From assembly GCF_000315625.1 (NCBI RefSeq), contig NW_005434636.1:107570-171569 (forward strand): a stretch of DNA of 64,000 nucleotides, given 5' to 3'. The translations under genes and the position numbers were made by a program. Source of the stretch: Guillardia theta CCMP2712 (Eukaryota > Cryptophyceae > Pyrenomonadales > Geminigeraceae). Of the stretch, positions 11,868 to 23,856 are shown piece by piece. A model generated the notes under the pieces. It was not told where the DNA came from. It did no database searches and saw only the letters and a program-made list of their open reading frames with translations. Every line of letters starts with the position of its first letter. The stretch's first letter is position 1.

Positions 11868-13489
11868 TCAAAATTGAGCCAAAGAATAAATGAGAATACA
11901 CTCTGTTGCAAACCTAGGCGTTTTCTCGCTCTGGCGCAGTTCAACCTCAAGCTGCAACTCAGGGTCAGATTGGGGGATCAAAGACACAAAACTACCAATC
12001 ACCTCTTCTGCTCGTTTTGTTACCAACTCACAGTCTTCGAGCATTTTCACGATCTGTCAACTGAGATCAGGGCATGCATTCAACGCAATCACAAGGTGCG
12101 GGAGTCAAACATATAGCTGAGTCACTCACATCTTCCTTGGACTTTCTCCACATCCAAGATGCTCGTTGCTTTCCTCTACGAAGTCTCAGATCGCCTGATT
12201 CATCGCCCAACTTCCAGTAGGTCTCAATGCTCGACATGATGTCATTCACTCCTTCCTTGGTTTGGGCAGAGCATGTCAGCACGTCACTTTTCCACCACTT
12301 GTGTCCGGCTCCCCCCCTCAGAAACTGCAGAGCAGAACGACATTCGCTCTGAGCCTTCTTGGCCAGGAGCTTGAGGTCGCCATCAGCCTTGTTAATGACT
12401 ATCAGATCTGCCGCTTCCATGATTCCTCTCTTGATGCCCTGCAGCTCGTCGCCGCCGACGGGCGGGAGCAGCAAGATGAACATGTCTGCAACCTCTGAGA
12501 CGAGGACCTCGCTCTGCCCTACTCCGACGGTTTCAATCAGGATGACGTCAAACCCCGCAGTCTCGCATAGAAGCACGACTTCGTCCGTATGCTGCGACAG
12601 CCCTCCCAAACTTCCTCCGGTGGCACAAGGACGGATGTATGCGTTGGGATGCGCCGCCAAATCGTTCATCCTCGTCTTGTCGCCAAGAATCGATCCTCGA
12701 GATATCTGAGATGACGGATCCACCGCAATCACTGCGACTCTGCACAACAACGTCATTCTCTGCTTTCATCTTACAGTCAGAAAGTTGCTTGCCTATGTCC
12801 TTTCTGCACAAGCTCGATACCCAATGCCTCGATAAACGTGGACTTGCCGACTCCCGGCGGACCTGAGATCCCAAGGCGGATCGAAGATCGAGCTGTGATG
12901 GAAACATCAGATCAAAATATCCTTTAGGCTACCATAGCTCTACCTGGGTTCCTATAGTTCCTCTGTTTCATCACCTTGAGCGCGACGTCAAGAATCTTCA
13001 TCCGCATGTCAGGGATCGCCCAAAATGCAATATCAGGATATCCAACCTCTGAGCCCTTCTGTCGGTGTTCCTCTTTATTGGACTCTATCATCGTGATAAC
13101 CCTGCTGAGAACAAATCTGCCATAGCAGTGTGAACATTGCTGATAGATGGGGTGTATGAGTACCTGTTGTGATCAATGATGTCTTGGGCCATCTTCGATG
13201 TCAAGTCTGGCTCTGCGTCTGTGCTCATTGCACAGCTCTGAGATGATGGAGAGAAACGAACACCATGGAGTGCGTTCCTCGAGAAACACCAGGGCAATCC
13301 AGGCAAGGGGGAGGAATTCGTAGCTGGGGACAAAGTGAAGAAGCGACTGAGACAAGAACGGGAGGATTGATGCGAAACCAGACGTGATGTGCAGACGGAA
13401 AGATGAGGGAGATGGGGGGAGGGAGTCAGGAGCAGTTTGATCATTCTTTGCGAGCGACCCTTCGCCATAGCCCTCGTTGCTGCCGCCAT
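11868..13489 (-). CDS. MMAA/MeaB-type GTPase, chaperone of methylmalonyl-CoA mutase
   Basis: G3E-family GTPase that gates adenosylcobalamin loading and protects methylmalonyl-CoA mutase in mitochondria. Exons: 13489-13164, 13101-12944, 12892-12793, 12739-12130 and 12053-11868. The first about 80 residues are rich in R, S, L and P and poor in acid, as in a mitochondrial presequence. Motifs in order: Walker [13 protein letters not shown], switch I-type [20 protein letters not shown] with GDKTRM, Walker B region [15 protein letters not shown], and base recognition VINKADGD. The C-terminal helix [10 protein letters not shown] fits the family end before the stop at 11868. Intron 3 (12792-12740, 53 nt) starts with GC, not GT; the frame requires it. 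Presence of this gene implies B12-dependent methylmalonyl-CoA metabolism, although the mutase itself is not in the window. Confidence 0.9.
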
Positions 13490-14330
13490 CGCTGCGTTAC
13501 GGCTCTACAAAGTCACAGCTTGAATCGATTCGAACACGTAAATGACACGTAAGAACGGTTTTAATTGGTTCAATTCGGTTTAAAGTGTTAGTGCTAGCTG
13601 GAAGTCGTGGTCCTGCCTCTATTTTTTTTTCAAAAATATTCCTACCCCGCCTAGCAGATGCCCCACCCACCCATTGCATGGCCAACAGTTCAACCCACCA
13701 CCCTACCTAGTCGACTTGATTTATTAAGAGTACCCATAAAATTCCCCTAAAAATAACCCCTAAAAAATTAATACTACCCCATGTTTGCAACAAGACCTGA
13801 AAGTCCCACCCCACCTACAGAGCTTTTGAATTTTAACGTCGAAAATGCGCGGGCATTTCGCTCATGATCGATATGAGGAAAGAGAGGAAGAGGAAGGAGA
13901 GGAGAATGTCAGCATGGCAGACACAAAGGGACCGAAGCGAGATGCTAGCAGAACGAGGATGACGACAAGGACGAGGAGAGATTCATGATGGGTTTAGGAG
14001 CAATGAAGCAGGAAGCGAGTACGAAATGATGTTCAAGAGCAGACAAGAAGTGCGTGAGACAAGAAGTGCGCAAAGGCAACCATAAAGTTGTATTGTAGGA
14101 AGAAGAGGGAGAAAAAGTCAAACAGAACACCAATCAACAGAAATATTTTTTTTTAGGTCGGACTGGATGACAAGGCACATTGCTTCATAGTCGGGTTCTG
14201 ATGATCCCTTGTAGTATCACGAGGACACAAGCATAGAGCAGGGAACTAGCACGGGATAGAAGGGATACTATTGGAAGATTCAAGTATTCCTATGGTGGCA
14301 GAGGTCAAGCTAACAAGCCCTTTCCTGTAG
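13490..14330. other. divergent intergenic region with C-rich tract
   Basis: No coding exon seen. Bases 13650-13830 contain many short C runs (CCCCACCCACCC, TACCCC, ACCCCTAAAAA) separated by AT-rich bases, resembling the tract at 54040-54480. The rest is purine-rich, unremarkable sequence. It should hold the promoters of MMAA (minus) and the next + gene. Confidence 0.5.
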
Positions 14331-17300
14331 ATGGACTCTCCGAACGTATCGGTCACCGACGACTCGTTGGATCATTCCAAGATGGATAGAAGGCAGAAGC
14401 TTTTGCTCTGGCAACAACAGAAAGCTGCGTCCAAGAAGGAAAACAAGGGAACGTCAGTGAACGCAGCCAAGATCTCCTCTCCTGCAGGTATGCTGGAAAA
14501 ATAGCGTGATCTCCTTTGACTGTCCTCGCTTTCCAGATATCAAGCAAGGAAAGAGAGAAGGGTTGACGGTCATCACTAACAAGCAAGCAAATCAAAGAAA
14601 CAGTATCCTCTCTTCGGCCTCCAAAGCAAAAGGTTCTGTTCAATCTGTTACGCCGCGGATCCAAAAGAACAAACCAGCGGAGAAGACTGTTTTGAGCGTG
14701 GGAAAGGTACGCGCAGCCTGTATATTACGAGTGTTCTGAATGCAGCTGCTTAATAGACTTCTGCATCAAAGAGAGAGAAAACGGTTGCAAGCGCTCAGAA
14801 GACGCGAGCAGCCGCGGGAACCAGAAGGGCGGCGCAGAAGCAGAAGAGCTCGGATGAGAATACTTGTCTGGAGAATGTAATGGAGGCCAGTCAGTCGACT
14901 AACAGAGCTTCACTTGATGCATCAGCTGCTGCAGAAATGCCTGAGACTCAGGTGAAACAGAAAGACTTTTCTGAATCCACCATCTTCCCAAACCTGCCTC
15001 TGTTGTTTTCCTTGACCTGCTCCTCCTCCTCCTCCTCCTCCTCCATGGTGAAAATCATGGCGTCTAAATGTCCTCTTGCACAGGTCGATGAACAATCGGC
15101 CATGGAGGAAACTACTGTCGAGTCTGAGATCGCTGATCTCAATATGTACCTCGTCCCTGCCGACGATGAAGAAGAGGCGATGGCGTCGGAAAGCGAGAAG
15201 GCAGAGGACCCGAACGAAGATTTAGAGGCTGAGGTTCAGCAAGTCACCAAGGAGCTGAGCGCCTCCACTCCCAAGACTAGACGAGTTCTTCAGAGCGAAG
15301 ACGTCTTCACACCCGAGAGCGATCACGGTGAGGAGACGATTGTTGATCTTCGGGGGCTGAAGAGGGCAAATAGGAACGGAAGAGAGCAACAACCAGACTA
15401 ATGTTGCTCCGGTGAACGCTGGTGAGAAACTAGTTGTTCCTCACTATTCCTTTGCTGACGAAATGAATTTGAAGACGAAGTGCGAAGCAATCTGCAAGGA
15501 ACGCAGATCAGCCCTCTTGCGAACAAGTAGTCTTGCCCTTGCTTCCTCCTGCCCGCTAACACATGTTACCCAACAGCTCCACTCCAGACAATGATGGGCG
15601 TGCATCTTCCGATCGAGAATCCAGCAGCAAGAGAAGGTCTCAGCATCATATGATGCCGTCACTATCGGATTGGAGGCCTTATACGCTCTTTTACAGGCGC
15701 TCAGGAATGATGGCTTTCACCCTTTCCGCCTCCGGCTTGACTCCGCTTTCAAGAAACTCTGCCCGAGATAGGTGAATCAACCTTCATCCAGTCTACTTCT
15801 TATTCAGTTCCAGGATGGCGGAGGCGATGCAGGACGATCACAATGACCTTGACCAAGATAAATCCAACTACCTCCGAGTATGGAAATTCGGAGATTCAGA
15901 GATTCATCACCTGCATAGCCCTTCCAAAGACAGCTCGCAGGGAACTGCCCCGTCTTCGGACGATTCTGACGCAGCCGGTGCTCTCTCGCTAACTGTAACT
16001 GTCCTCCTTACCTTGTAACCAGCACACAACATTGCGAACTCATGCTTGACTCCACGAGGGATGCGGAAAACTGGTTGAAAATGAGCCTTGGTAGGGATCT
16101 TTTGACTTGTACCTCAGGCATCTCAGGGACGCCTCTCCGCATCGCATCTCCAGCCGCTCTCTCGGAACCAGCAGCTCGTGTTACCCCATCACCACGGGCA
16201 TGTATCAGTGTGCCTTTGTAGTGCGGTGACGCCTGTGCTCGCAGGGATCGGCCGCTAAGAGCATCTCCTTTGACAATGCCAGCGACCGATTGGGAACTAA
16301 CGACGAAGTCGTGCTTCCTCGAACGCCCGGCAGCGCCATGAGACCCGCTCTCTCCCCCATCCCGCAGGTAATCCGGCGATGTCTGCTGCTGTGTGGTGAC
16401 GCATGGCAGGAGGAGGAGGAAGACGATGAGGCAGAGGGAAGGAAACAATCCATGGAAGGTGCAAAGACCTTCAAGACTTCGGGATCGGGTTGACCTTAAC
16501 ATTAGGAGCTCAAGAGAATCGCACCGTTGCTGCTGTCACTCCCGGGGGGCACAGGAGGAGGACGGGGATCTCGGGCACTCCGGTATGTTGCCAGCTGGTT
16601 GGGAGACGGGGGCTGACAGCAGCGTTGAAGATGAGGCTCTCCCACCTCGTCCAGGACACGATCTCGAGCTCTTGCAAGAAGAAGCGGGCGAGACAGAGCC
16701 AAGACGTCGCACACTCCTCTGATCTCAACACGGAGACATCTGGCTCCATCATCGAGCGGGTCTGGCGCTGACCCTCCTCTTCTTGCCCTCCCTCATCCTC
16801 ACCTTAGGCGAAAGTCCGTGCAACGGCAGCGCAAAAGGAAGAGCTGGGAACAGACTATGTCTTGACTCCCGTCCGAAGGTGCCTGCTACCCGATGCTCTC
16901 ACGGCGACTCGGCTGAGCAACTTGTAGATCTGGGAGGAAGAAGAGCGGATGGAGCATCGAGGATGCCACTTGCATCCGTGAAGAGCTCATGACAACCGGG
17001 TGACTGTCTCCTCGCCTCTTCTTGTTCGACCTCGTGATGAGAATGATCAGGTATGCCTATCAGCCCAACAAAGCGCTTTCGATGCTGGACGCTTTTGACA
17101 ACGCTAAGGTCCTGCTTCTTTCCTCCTACTCTCCCTCCAAACCCTCCCTCGCCATTCCCATTCCTCAACAACCTCTTCCTTGGCCTCCTTTCGGAATTTC
17201 CTACCACCGTTCCTCCTCTTGTCCTCGTCTTCTCTTCACCTCTTCTCCAATAATCTCCCTCTACTTGCTCGTGCTCGGTTAAACGCCTGACAGGATTCTC

Positions 17301-17598
17301 CCACCGCTGAGCCACAAGAGGCAGTAGCCAGCCCCCTGCCCGAGCAGACGCCAAAGAGATCGGCGAGGAAGAAGAAGGAAGAGGCCCCGCTATCCAGCCC
17401 CAGCGACCCCCCGAGGTCCACTCGACGAACTTCGAGGGCGTCAACGACCCCCGGGAAAGAGGTGGGGGATCCTTCGTCCATCGCGAAGAAGCGACAGCAG
17501 CTCAAGGCAAAGCTCGCAGCAGGTTTGACTCCTGCTTCTCTCTCGTTGAAGACTGATGCTGGGTTGCAGCATCTCCCCTTCACAGTCCGAGAAAGTGA
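14331..17598 (+). CDS. basic, S/T-P-rich, nuclear-type protein of unknown function
   Basis: ATG at 14331 begins MDSPNVSVTDDSLDHSKMDR. Good exons are 14331 to about 14486, 14537-14707, 14757-14953, 15085 to about 15325, and later pieces at about 16030-16350, 16806-16920, 17050-17110, 17295-17521 and 17571-17598 (TGA 17596-17598). The protein is rich in K, S, T and P with many S/T-P sites (ISGTPLRIASP, TPKRSARKKK) and has GTDYVLTPVRRCL followed later by YAYQPNKALSMLDAF. The TPVRR plus YxPNxAL pair recalls microtubule- or mitosis-associated proteins of the CKAP2 kind, but that is a weak resemblance, not an identification. Phosphorylation by proline-directed kinases is likely from composition alone. 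Exon borders between 15400 and 17050 are uncertain. Tail-to-tail with the BTB gene. Confidence 0.5.
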
Positions 17599-17711
17599 TG
17601 AGACAGCAACGACAAGTCTCGGCAAGTGTTACTAACCATAAACAATATAACGCGGGATTGAAAGTGAACAAGGAAGAGAGAAGGCAAAGTGGCAGATGGA
17701 GCTGAGAAGGC

Positions 17712-18312
17712 TCAGACGGGGATGGGGATGTTGTTTGCAAACTCTTGGAAATGAATCTCAACAAAGATCGACTTGTCATCTTCCTGAAAGAGATCATTGA
17801 AGTCAGTGAGGCGAAAGGATATGCATGATAACACGGAGTGCCACCTCCTCCGTCCTGTTGCTCAGCATGTCCATGATGTCGCCTGCATCGAGGTCAGGAG
17901 CCAGCAGCCACCGCTCTGCCTCGACTTCGCGTGCAGATGGCGAGAGGATCAAGCTCTTCGATGTGCGAGCATCTCCAGACGACCCATGCGGAGCTGCCGA
18001 TGCCACGTCAGCTCAGCAGGAGGAAGGGAAGAGTACGTGGTGAATGTGTAGGGAGAGCTCTGCGAGATGTTGAGATTCATTTGAGTCCTGCCAAAGTCTT
18101 AGAGGAAGGCGAGCAGAGGAGAGAAGGAACACGATGAGAGCAAGGGGGCGGAATGAGGGACAATGAGGGAGGGTGAGATAGATGGAGCAGACCCGAGGTC
18201 CCAGAAGGTCTCGTTGAGCGAGTTAAATCGACGGCTAAGGCCAGTCGAGCACTGGGTGAGAGTCCAGTTGGTGTCCTGGTCAAGGACAGTTGAGCTACAG
18301 GAGGGATTTGGG

Positions 18313-18354
<42 letters not shown>

Positions 18355-20917
18355 CTGACTGAGACGGCGAATATTGACAGCCCACTCGTTATGTGCAAGG
18401 GTGGAACCTGTGCAGGACGCTCTCAGCGCAAGGAGGAGAGGAGGACAGAACATGGAGGAAAGAGAGGAGGTGGGGGAGCAAAGATGATAGATGCCTGTTC
18501 CAGACTCGCCGATGCCTCGAGTCAGGGCCCTCCCTAAGCCCATGCCGTGCCCTAGCAGTCTTCCTGTCAGAGGTCTTCTTCCCTCCCTCTTCCCCAACCC
18601 TCTCCCCCCTCCTCTCCTCTCTCCCTGTTCCCCTCCGTTCCTCTGACCTCTGATCTCTCGCTCGTCTGTTCCCGGGGGAAAGACAGTGACCCCCCATAAG
18701 TCTCCTCCGCACGTTCGGATCTCCGGGCCCTGAAGAGGAGGAGGGTCAAGAGATGCGGAGCAAGGAAGCATATCACCTTGTAGCAGATCCTCTCCGTATT
18801 GAACCCCATCCCGTTGTCTGAAGGAGAGCAGGCGATAACCCACCTAGCACGCACTGTTGAATCCTCTCCTTGGTAGTCCCTCTCCTCTCTCTCTTACTCA
18901 TCCTCTTCTTCCTCTCCCCTCTCCTTCCTCCCCTCTCTCTCCTCTCTGCGTTCTCTTCTACATGCCACCTTTCGGTTCCTCTTACCGTTCGCAACTGGCA
19001 GGATGAGATGGGTCATTGCAAGCGTAGCAACCTTTTCCCAGCCACATGGGCAGCCGATTGTGCAACCTTACATTCTCCTGACATTCAGATCATCATGAGA
19101 AACAAAAAGCAAGGAGGAATGACCTTGCAATACGTCAAACTGCCGTGATGATATTGATATCTTTCGAGGAGCAGGCGAGACGGAATGACTCCGCTCTTCT
19201 CTACAACCTTGACCACAAGTAAATCTCATCACAGACAGACAGGCAAGGAACGAGTAAGACCATTCAAGATTACAATACCTGATGGAAGAAATTCAAAGAC
19301 ATGGTCGGAAACCTTATCAGCTCAATTATCCCGGTGTCTTTCAGTAACTTCTTGACTCGTTTTTCATGTTCTCCGTCTTCTTCCTCCCCGAACGAAGTTT
19401 GCCAGGTTGCCCACCTCAACACAGCACGGAATATATCATCTTCATGCGCGAAAATCCGATCCTGATTTCAACTGAAGTGTTACAAAACATTGCACCTCCA
19501 AGACAGATGAAGAGAGTGTTTCAGGAGGTTCTTGTCACCTCCTTTGCAAGGGTCCGAACAATGTCAGCTTCCAACGATACGATTCCCTCGTTCTCCAGCA
19601 CCTGTTGAGGTGACATGATGCGTCAGAGCTGCAGTTTGAATCGTTGTGATGCGAAGAGGAGAGGGAAGTAGGAAGAACCTCCTTCGCGTTCAAACGAACG
19701 TATTCCATGCAGACGAGCTCATGCCAGTCAAAGCGTGTGTTGAGTTCCTTTGTCACGTCGCAATTCTTGAAGCTGCCAATTTCAAGATCTTATTCCCGCA
19801 AATGGTAGTACTAATCAACCAGGACATGATTATTAGAATTACCATCACCATCACCATCACCATCACTATCACCATCACCATCACCACCAACAACATATCA
19901 CGATAATTCAGTCAATATCGCTATCATGATGGTTTCCCCATTGCTAACCTGAAACTGGCAGAAACAAATGCAAAAGCATTGAAAGGAGAAATGTTGTCTG
20001 CGAGGTACTCCTGCAGCTTGTGATCAGGGACCAAAGAACATCATCGTCGTCTTCACCTCCATGTACTTCTTGGCATCATCATATCCGATATGCTTGGCAA
20101 GAGTTGCAAACGAATCAAACGAAAAGATGGCATCCCTCAAAATTCCAGAAAGGACTTTGTCGTTGTTTGTCAAAGATGATTTCGACAAAGAATGCCGCAA
20201 GAAATCAGAAACTGCCTGTTGCTTTTGCAACCATCGGATAACAAACGAAACGGGAGAGACGAAGATAGGAGGGTCTCTCACAGAGACTAGGAACATGACT
20301 GTGTCAAGGTCAAGGTCAAGGAAGGTATCTGTTTCAGCAATCTCATCTTCGTGCCCTGAAATGAAGGCAGAGCAGATTGGAATCCAAGACGAGTGCATGG
20401 AGGGGCAGCCTTCAGCGATCCCCGATGCGAGTTTGAGTGCATTGTTTGCATTCAGCAGCTTCTTCAGGCGTTCACTCGTCTCTTCTACCAACTCACAGAT
20501 CTGAAGTCTGTCCAGGGTCGTTAACAACTTCAGCAGGTGGTCCTCTGTTATCTCGAAGTCTAGCCCGTAGAAGAAGCCAGTGATTGCCATGCCGACTTGA
20601 GGAGGAACATCTCTGATGACCAAGTGATTGTTCTCTGCTTCGCACATGCCAATGTTCATCGCCCTCTCGAAGAAAGGGGACTGGCTCAGAACAAGCTTGT
20701 GTGAGGGAATCTGGACTGAACCATCCTCGCAGGTGAATTCCAGGACGATGTCTGAATATTGCTTGTTGTTGAAGAATCTCTTCACGTCGAACCGAGAATT
20801 CCACGAGCTCCCACTTCTGTCTGATGAGTTCATTCCAGACAGAACGAACGAGTTGTCAGGCGTTTCTACAACTCCATTGGCGCTTGCGCTGCTACTTTCG
20901 TTGAAGGTTTCATCCAT
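17712..20917 (-). CDS. BTB/POZ and BACK domain protein with long C-terminal extension
   Basis: ATG at 20917 (MDETFNESSSASANG). After a serine-rich leader of about 45 residues comes a BTB fold: DVKRFFNNKQYSDIVLEFTC, SHKLVLSQSPFFERAM and VGMAITGFFYGLDFEI. BTB domains dimerise and often act as cullin-3 adaptors. Downstream exons (about 19980-19920, 19600-19500, 19440-19280) read as a BACK-type helical region (EYLADNISPFNAFAF; HEDDIFRAVLRWATWQ; IELIRFPTMSLNFFHQ). Further small exons near 19220, 19090, 18860, 18730, 18550, 18410, 18290 and 18010 give a tail of unknown fold (GMGFNTERICYK; CGGDLWGVTVFPPGTDERE), ending EIHFQEFANNIPIPV and TGA at 17712-17714. No Kelch repeats were seen. The intron after about 18360 begins directly with a GTCCTC hexanucleotide array. 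Exon chain after the BACK part is approximate. Confidence 0.65.
18309..18355. repeat. GAGGAC hexanucleotide array
   Basis: Seven to eight tandem units of GAGGAC. On the minus strand it starts at an intron donor of the BTB gene. Confidence 0.85.
19840..19890. repeat. ATCACC hexanucleotide microsatellite
   Basis: Near-perfect ATCACC units on the + strand. It lies inside the BTB gene span, in a predicted intron. Confidence 0.8.
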
Positions 20918-21892
20918 GGTTCCACAAGGGCTTCTGACCCTACATCCAAAGATTTCCCAGAACCTGAAGTTTTTGTCACCATGACCATAAACAATCAAAG
21001 GCAAGGTAGATGGTTGCAACAAACAGCGATCAGACGCATTACATATTCGAAGCGCTTCTCGTGAGATCAATCATATGATGTCAGTTCACCCTAATCTTCA
21101 TATGATCCGATGTCAAACTTGCTACGTCATAACAGCACTCCGAATGCTTGCCCCTTCCCGTCCTCGTTCTCTATCGATCTTCTCACATCATCTAAACTCT
21201 TTCCCTCTCCCTCCTTTCCTTCTTCTCTAGATCTTCCCTACTCCCTGATCTCTTCCTCTATCCCCCCTCTTACTCTTCTCCCTCTTCACTTACTCTCTCT
21301 CTCTCTCCTCTCTTCATTTGCTCTCTCAGCATCCTGTTGCTTGGGTTTGTCGCCTGAACAAGCCCTGTATCTTCATGGCCTTCTTTGGGCGACTTTGTTG
21401 AACTTTTACTCACTGACAGCCCGGCGAGTGCCGCCGCGCCCGGCCCGGCGCCCGGCCGCCAGTCACCGGGCCGGGCCCGGGCAGCAGCCGTGCGGGCGGC
21501 AACTCTGAGTGCAGCCACGATTTTCCTGCGAGCTAGCCCAGGCTCCCATCACTGAATCCTGATTCTGCTCCAGCCTCCGCCCGGCGCATGTGCCACGGTG
21601 ACGCTGCTCCGTCAAGTGGCACGGCTCGTCAGCGTGGGGTCTTGTCTTCCTCTCCCTCTCTCTTTCCCTCTCTTCTCCCTCTTTCTTTTCTCCTCATTCT
21701 CTCTCTCTTCTCTCTTCCTTTCTCACTATCTCTTAATCTTTTTCTTTCTCCTATCCTTTCAGTCTCTGTTATCTTCCTATCCTTGCTCTGCTTATAAATA
21801 CTCCGGGCTTATCTCTGAAGTCAATTACCTATCTGCTCTAACTTCGCTACTGCATACAATCCATCACGTCGTGCGGGACCGTACGGGCCGGA

Positions 21893-21956
21893 GCCGCTCA
21901 GCGGCGGCCGGGCTCCGAGCCCGGGCCGCTCAGCGGCGGCCGGGCTCCGAGCCGCC
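21893..21956. repeat. 32-bp GC-rich tandem duplication
   Basis: Two head-to-tail copies (21893-21924, 21925-21956) differing only at the end. Each begins with the interrupted palindrome GCCGCTCAGCGGC. Confidence 0.8.
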
Positions 21957-22082
21957 GGCGAGTCCGAGCCGCCCGCCCCCGGCCGGGCTGCCACTTAACT
22001 TAGTAACTTTGAGTAAACGTAATTGGGGTAAGTAGGGGATGAGGGCTAAGAGATTTCTCCGAAAGGCCAGTGACCTTTCAAT

Positions 22083-22136
22083 GAGGACCCCTACCCCATA
22101 CCTATCATATCCATTATTGATGGGGTAGGGGTCCTC
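22083..22136. repeat. perfect 16-bp inverted repeat (hairpin)
   Basis: Left arm GAGGACCCCTACCCCA at 22083-22098, right arm at 22121-22136 is its exact reverse complement, with a 22-base loop. It lies in the rhodopsin upstream region. There is no following T run or coding gene to make it a terminator; it may be a small mobile-element end or a structural element. Confidence 0.85.
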
Positions 22137-22930
22137 TATTCCAGCGACAGCGCCAACAGCCATGGCGTCGCAGGTGCGAACTGAGGAGGAGGATGTGAAG
22201 GGAGACAGAGAGAGGAAGGAGAGAAGATGAAAATTGTGATGATTTGAAGTGAACAAGAGGACCTTCAGTATGGGTGTGTGTAATGAAAGAAGGACAAACC
22301 GAGACGAGCGTGTGAGTGGGTTATCATTGAGGTTTATGGTTTAGTGCGCGGTGGAATGGAAGGTTGCACACAGGATGGAACACAGGAAAGAAATAGTCGG
22401 ATGTTTGTGTTCAAACATGGAAAAAGGGATGTGAGGACAGGAGGACGGGTACAAAAACAGCAAGCTAAGACAAAGGAGAGGCGTGCTGAATTTCGATGTC
22501 GGCTATACTCTATGATAGATGTTTGCGAATTTTTGGAATCTGTCATGTTGTTTTGGTTTTTTTGGGCTGCTGTGTATCATTCAAATGCAGAATTTTGCAT
22601 ATTCTACAAATTTGGATGTCGAATCATTCCTTCAACTAGTGGAGGGCATGGTGTTCATGGAATTTGTGTTGGAACAAGCGTGTGCGGTGTGATGGTGTTT
22701 TGTAAACTGAACAGACGCCTCTTACAAGTGTTGGGAGGCTTTGAAAGATTGATGTGAGAGCATTTTCATTTTGTGTTATGCTTTCTGCGGGATGGGACTG
22801 ATTCGCAAAATGAACATGTGAGATGACGAGCAAAGCCTAGGAAATAGATAGATCATGAGAATTTCAAGGTTATGAATGATAATTTCCTCATCCGTGACGA
22901 TATTTCTGTTTGCAACATCAGATCACAACG

Positions 22931-23805
22931 ATGCTCGTTGGGGAGGGCGCAAAGCTCGATGTGCACGGATGCAAGACTGTGGACATGGCTTCCTCCTTCG
23001 GAAAGGTGCGTGCGAGTGAGGTTGGGGTAGGGCATCCGAGTTACTCTGCGGCAGGCATTGCTTGAGTTCGTCTTCATCGTGTTTGCTTGCATCACCTTGC
23101 TTCTCGGCATCAACGCGGCCAAGAGCAAGGCAGCCAGCCGCGTTCTCTTCCCTGCCACCTTTGTCACTGGAATCGCCTCCATTGCCTATTTCTCCATGGC
23201 ATCTGGCGGAGGATGGGTGATCGCCCCAGACTGCAGGCAGCTCTTCGTGGCCCGCTACCTTGACTGGCTCATCACAACTCCCCTCCTCCTCATCGACCTC
23301 GGCCTCGTCGCTGGCGTCAGCCGCTGGGACATCATGGCTCTCTGCCTCTCTGATGGTACTTGAGACTCTCAAGGTTAAGTGTTGCTGACGTGATCGTGAC
23401 AGTCTTGATGATTGCTACTGGGGCATTCGGATCTTTGACTGTTGGCAACGTTAAGTGGGTTTGGTGGTTCTTTGGTATGTGCTGGTTCTTGCACATCATC
23501 TTTGCCCTCGGCAAGTCCTGGGCTGAGGCCGCGAAAGCCAAGGGAGGAGACTCTGCGTCCGTTTACAGCAAGATTGCTGGCATCACTGTGATCACTTGGT
23601 TCTGCTACCCTGTTGTCTGGGTGTTCGCTGAGGGCTTCGGAAACTTCTCTGTCACCTTTGAGGTGTGTTGATCTCACTCATGAGTTGTTGTGCTCATGTC
23701 GTGAACTTGCAGGTTCTCATCTATGGCGTTCTTGACGTCATCTCCAAGGCTGTGTTCGGCTTGATCCTCATGTCGGGTGCTGCTACTGGCTACGAATCCA
23801 TCTAA
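22931..23805 (+). CDS. microbial-type (type 1) rhodopsin, GtR3-like
   Basis: Retinal-binding seven-helix membrane protein of 242 residues. Exons are 22931-23005, 23055-23355, 23403-23662 and 23713-23805, with introns of 49, 47 and 50 nt. Helix C reads ARYLDWLITTPLLLIDL: R92, D95, T99 and D106 match bacteriorhodopsin R82, D85, T89 and D96. Helix D has D125 (D115 equivalent), E212 matches E204, helix G has LDVISKAVFG with D220 and the Schiff-base lysine K224. All proton-pathway residues of a light-driven outward proton pump are therefore present. The translation agrees with my memory of the Guillardia theta protein called GtR3, used as an optogenetic proton pump. Cryptophyte cation channelrhodopsins of the bacteriorhodopsin-like group also keep D-T-D, so pump versus channel is not settled by these residues alone. 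No extra C-terminal signalling domain. Tail-to-tail with the P450 reductase gene, 51 bases apart. Confidence 0.95.
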
Positions 23806-23856
23806 GGATGTGTTGATAATCGATCTTCTCCTGTGGAATGCAAAAAATAATCTCCT

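Larger units (their letters stand above)
20918..22930. other. divergent intergenic region with GC islands and a hairpin
   Basis: Two kilobases between the BTB and rhodopsin starts with no convincing exon. It holds CT-rich runs (21160-21340, 21640-21790), two blocks of nearly pure G+C (about 21418-21500 and 21875-21995), a perfect inverted repeat at 22083-22136, and a T/G-rich stretch at 22270-22880 that should carry the rhodopsin promoter. Confidence 0.5.

Noticed and set aside
15400-15780. Possible CDT1 or other replication-licensing factor in the S/T-P-rich gene
   Set aside because: Only a loose helical resemblance; no conserved geminin-binding or winged-helix motif could be aligned.
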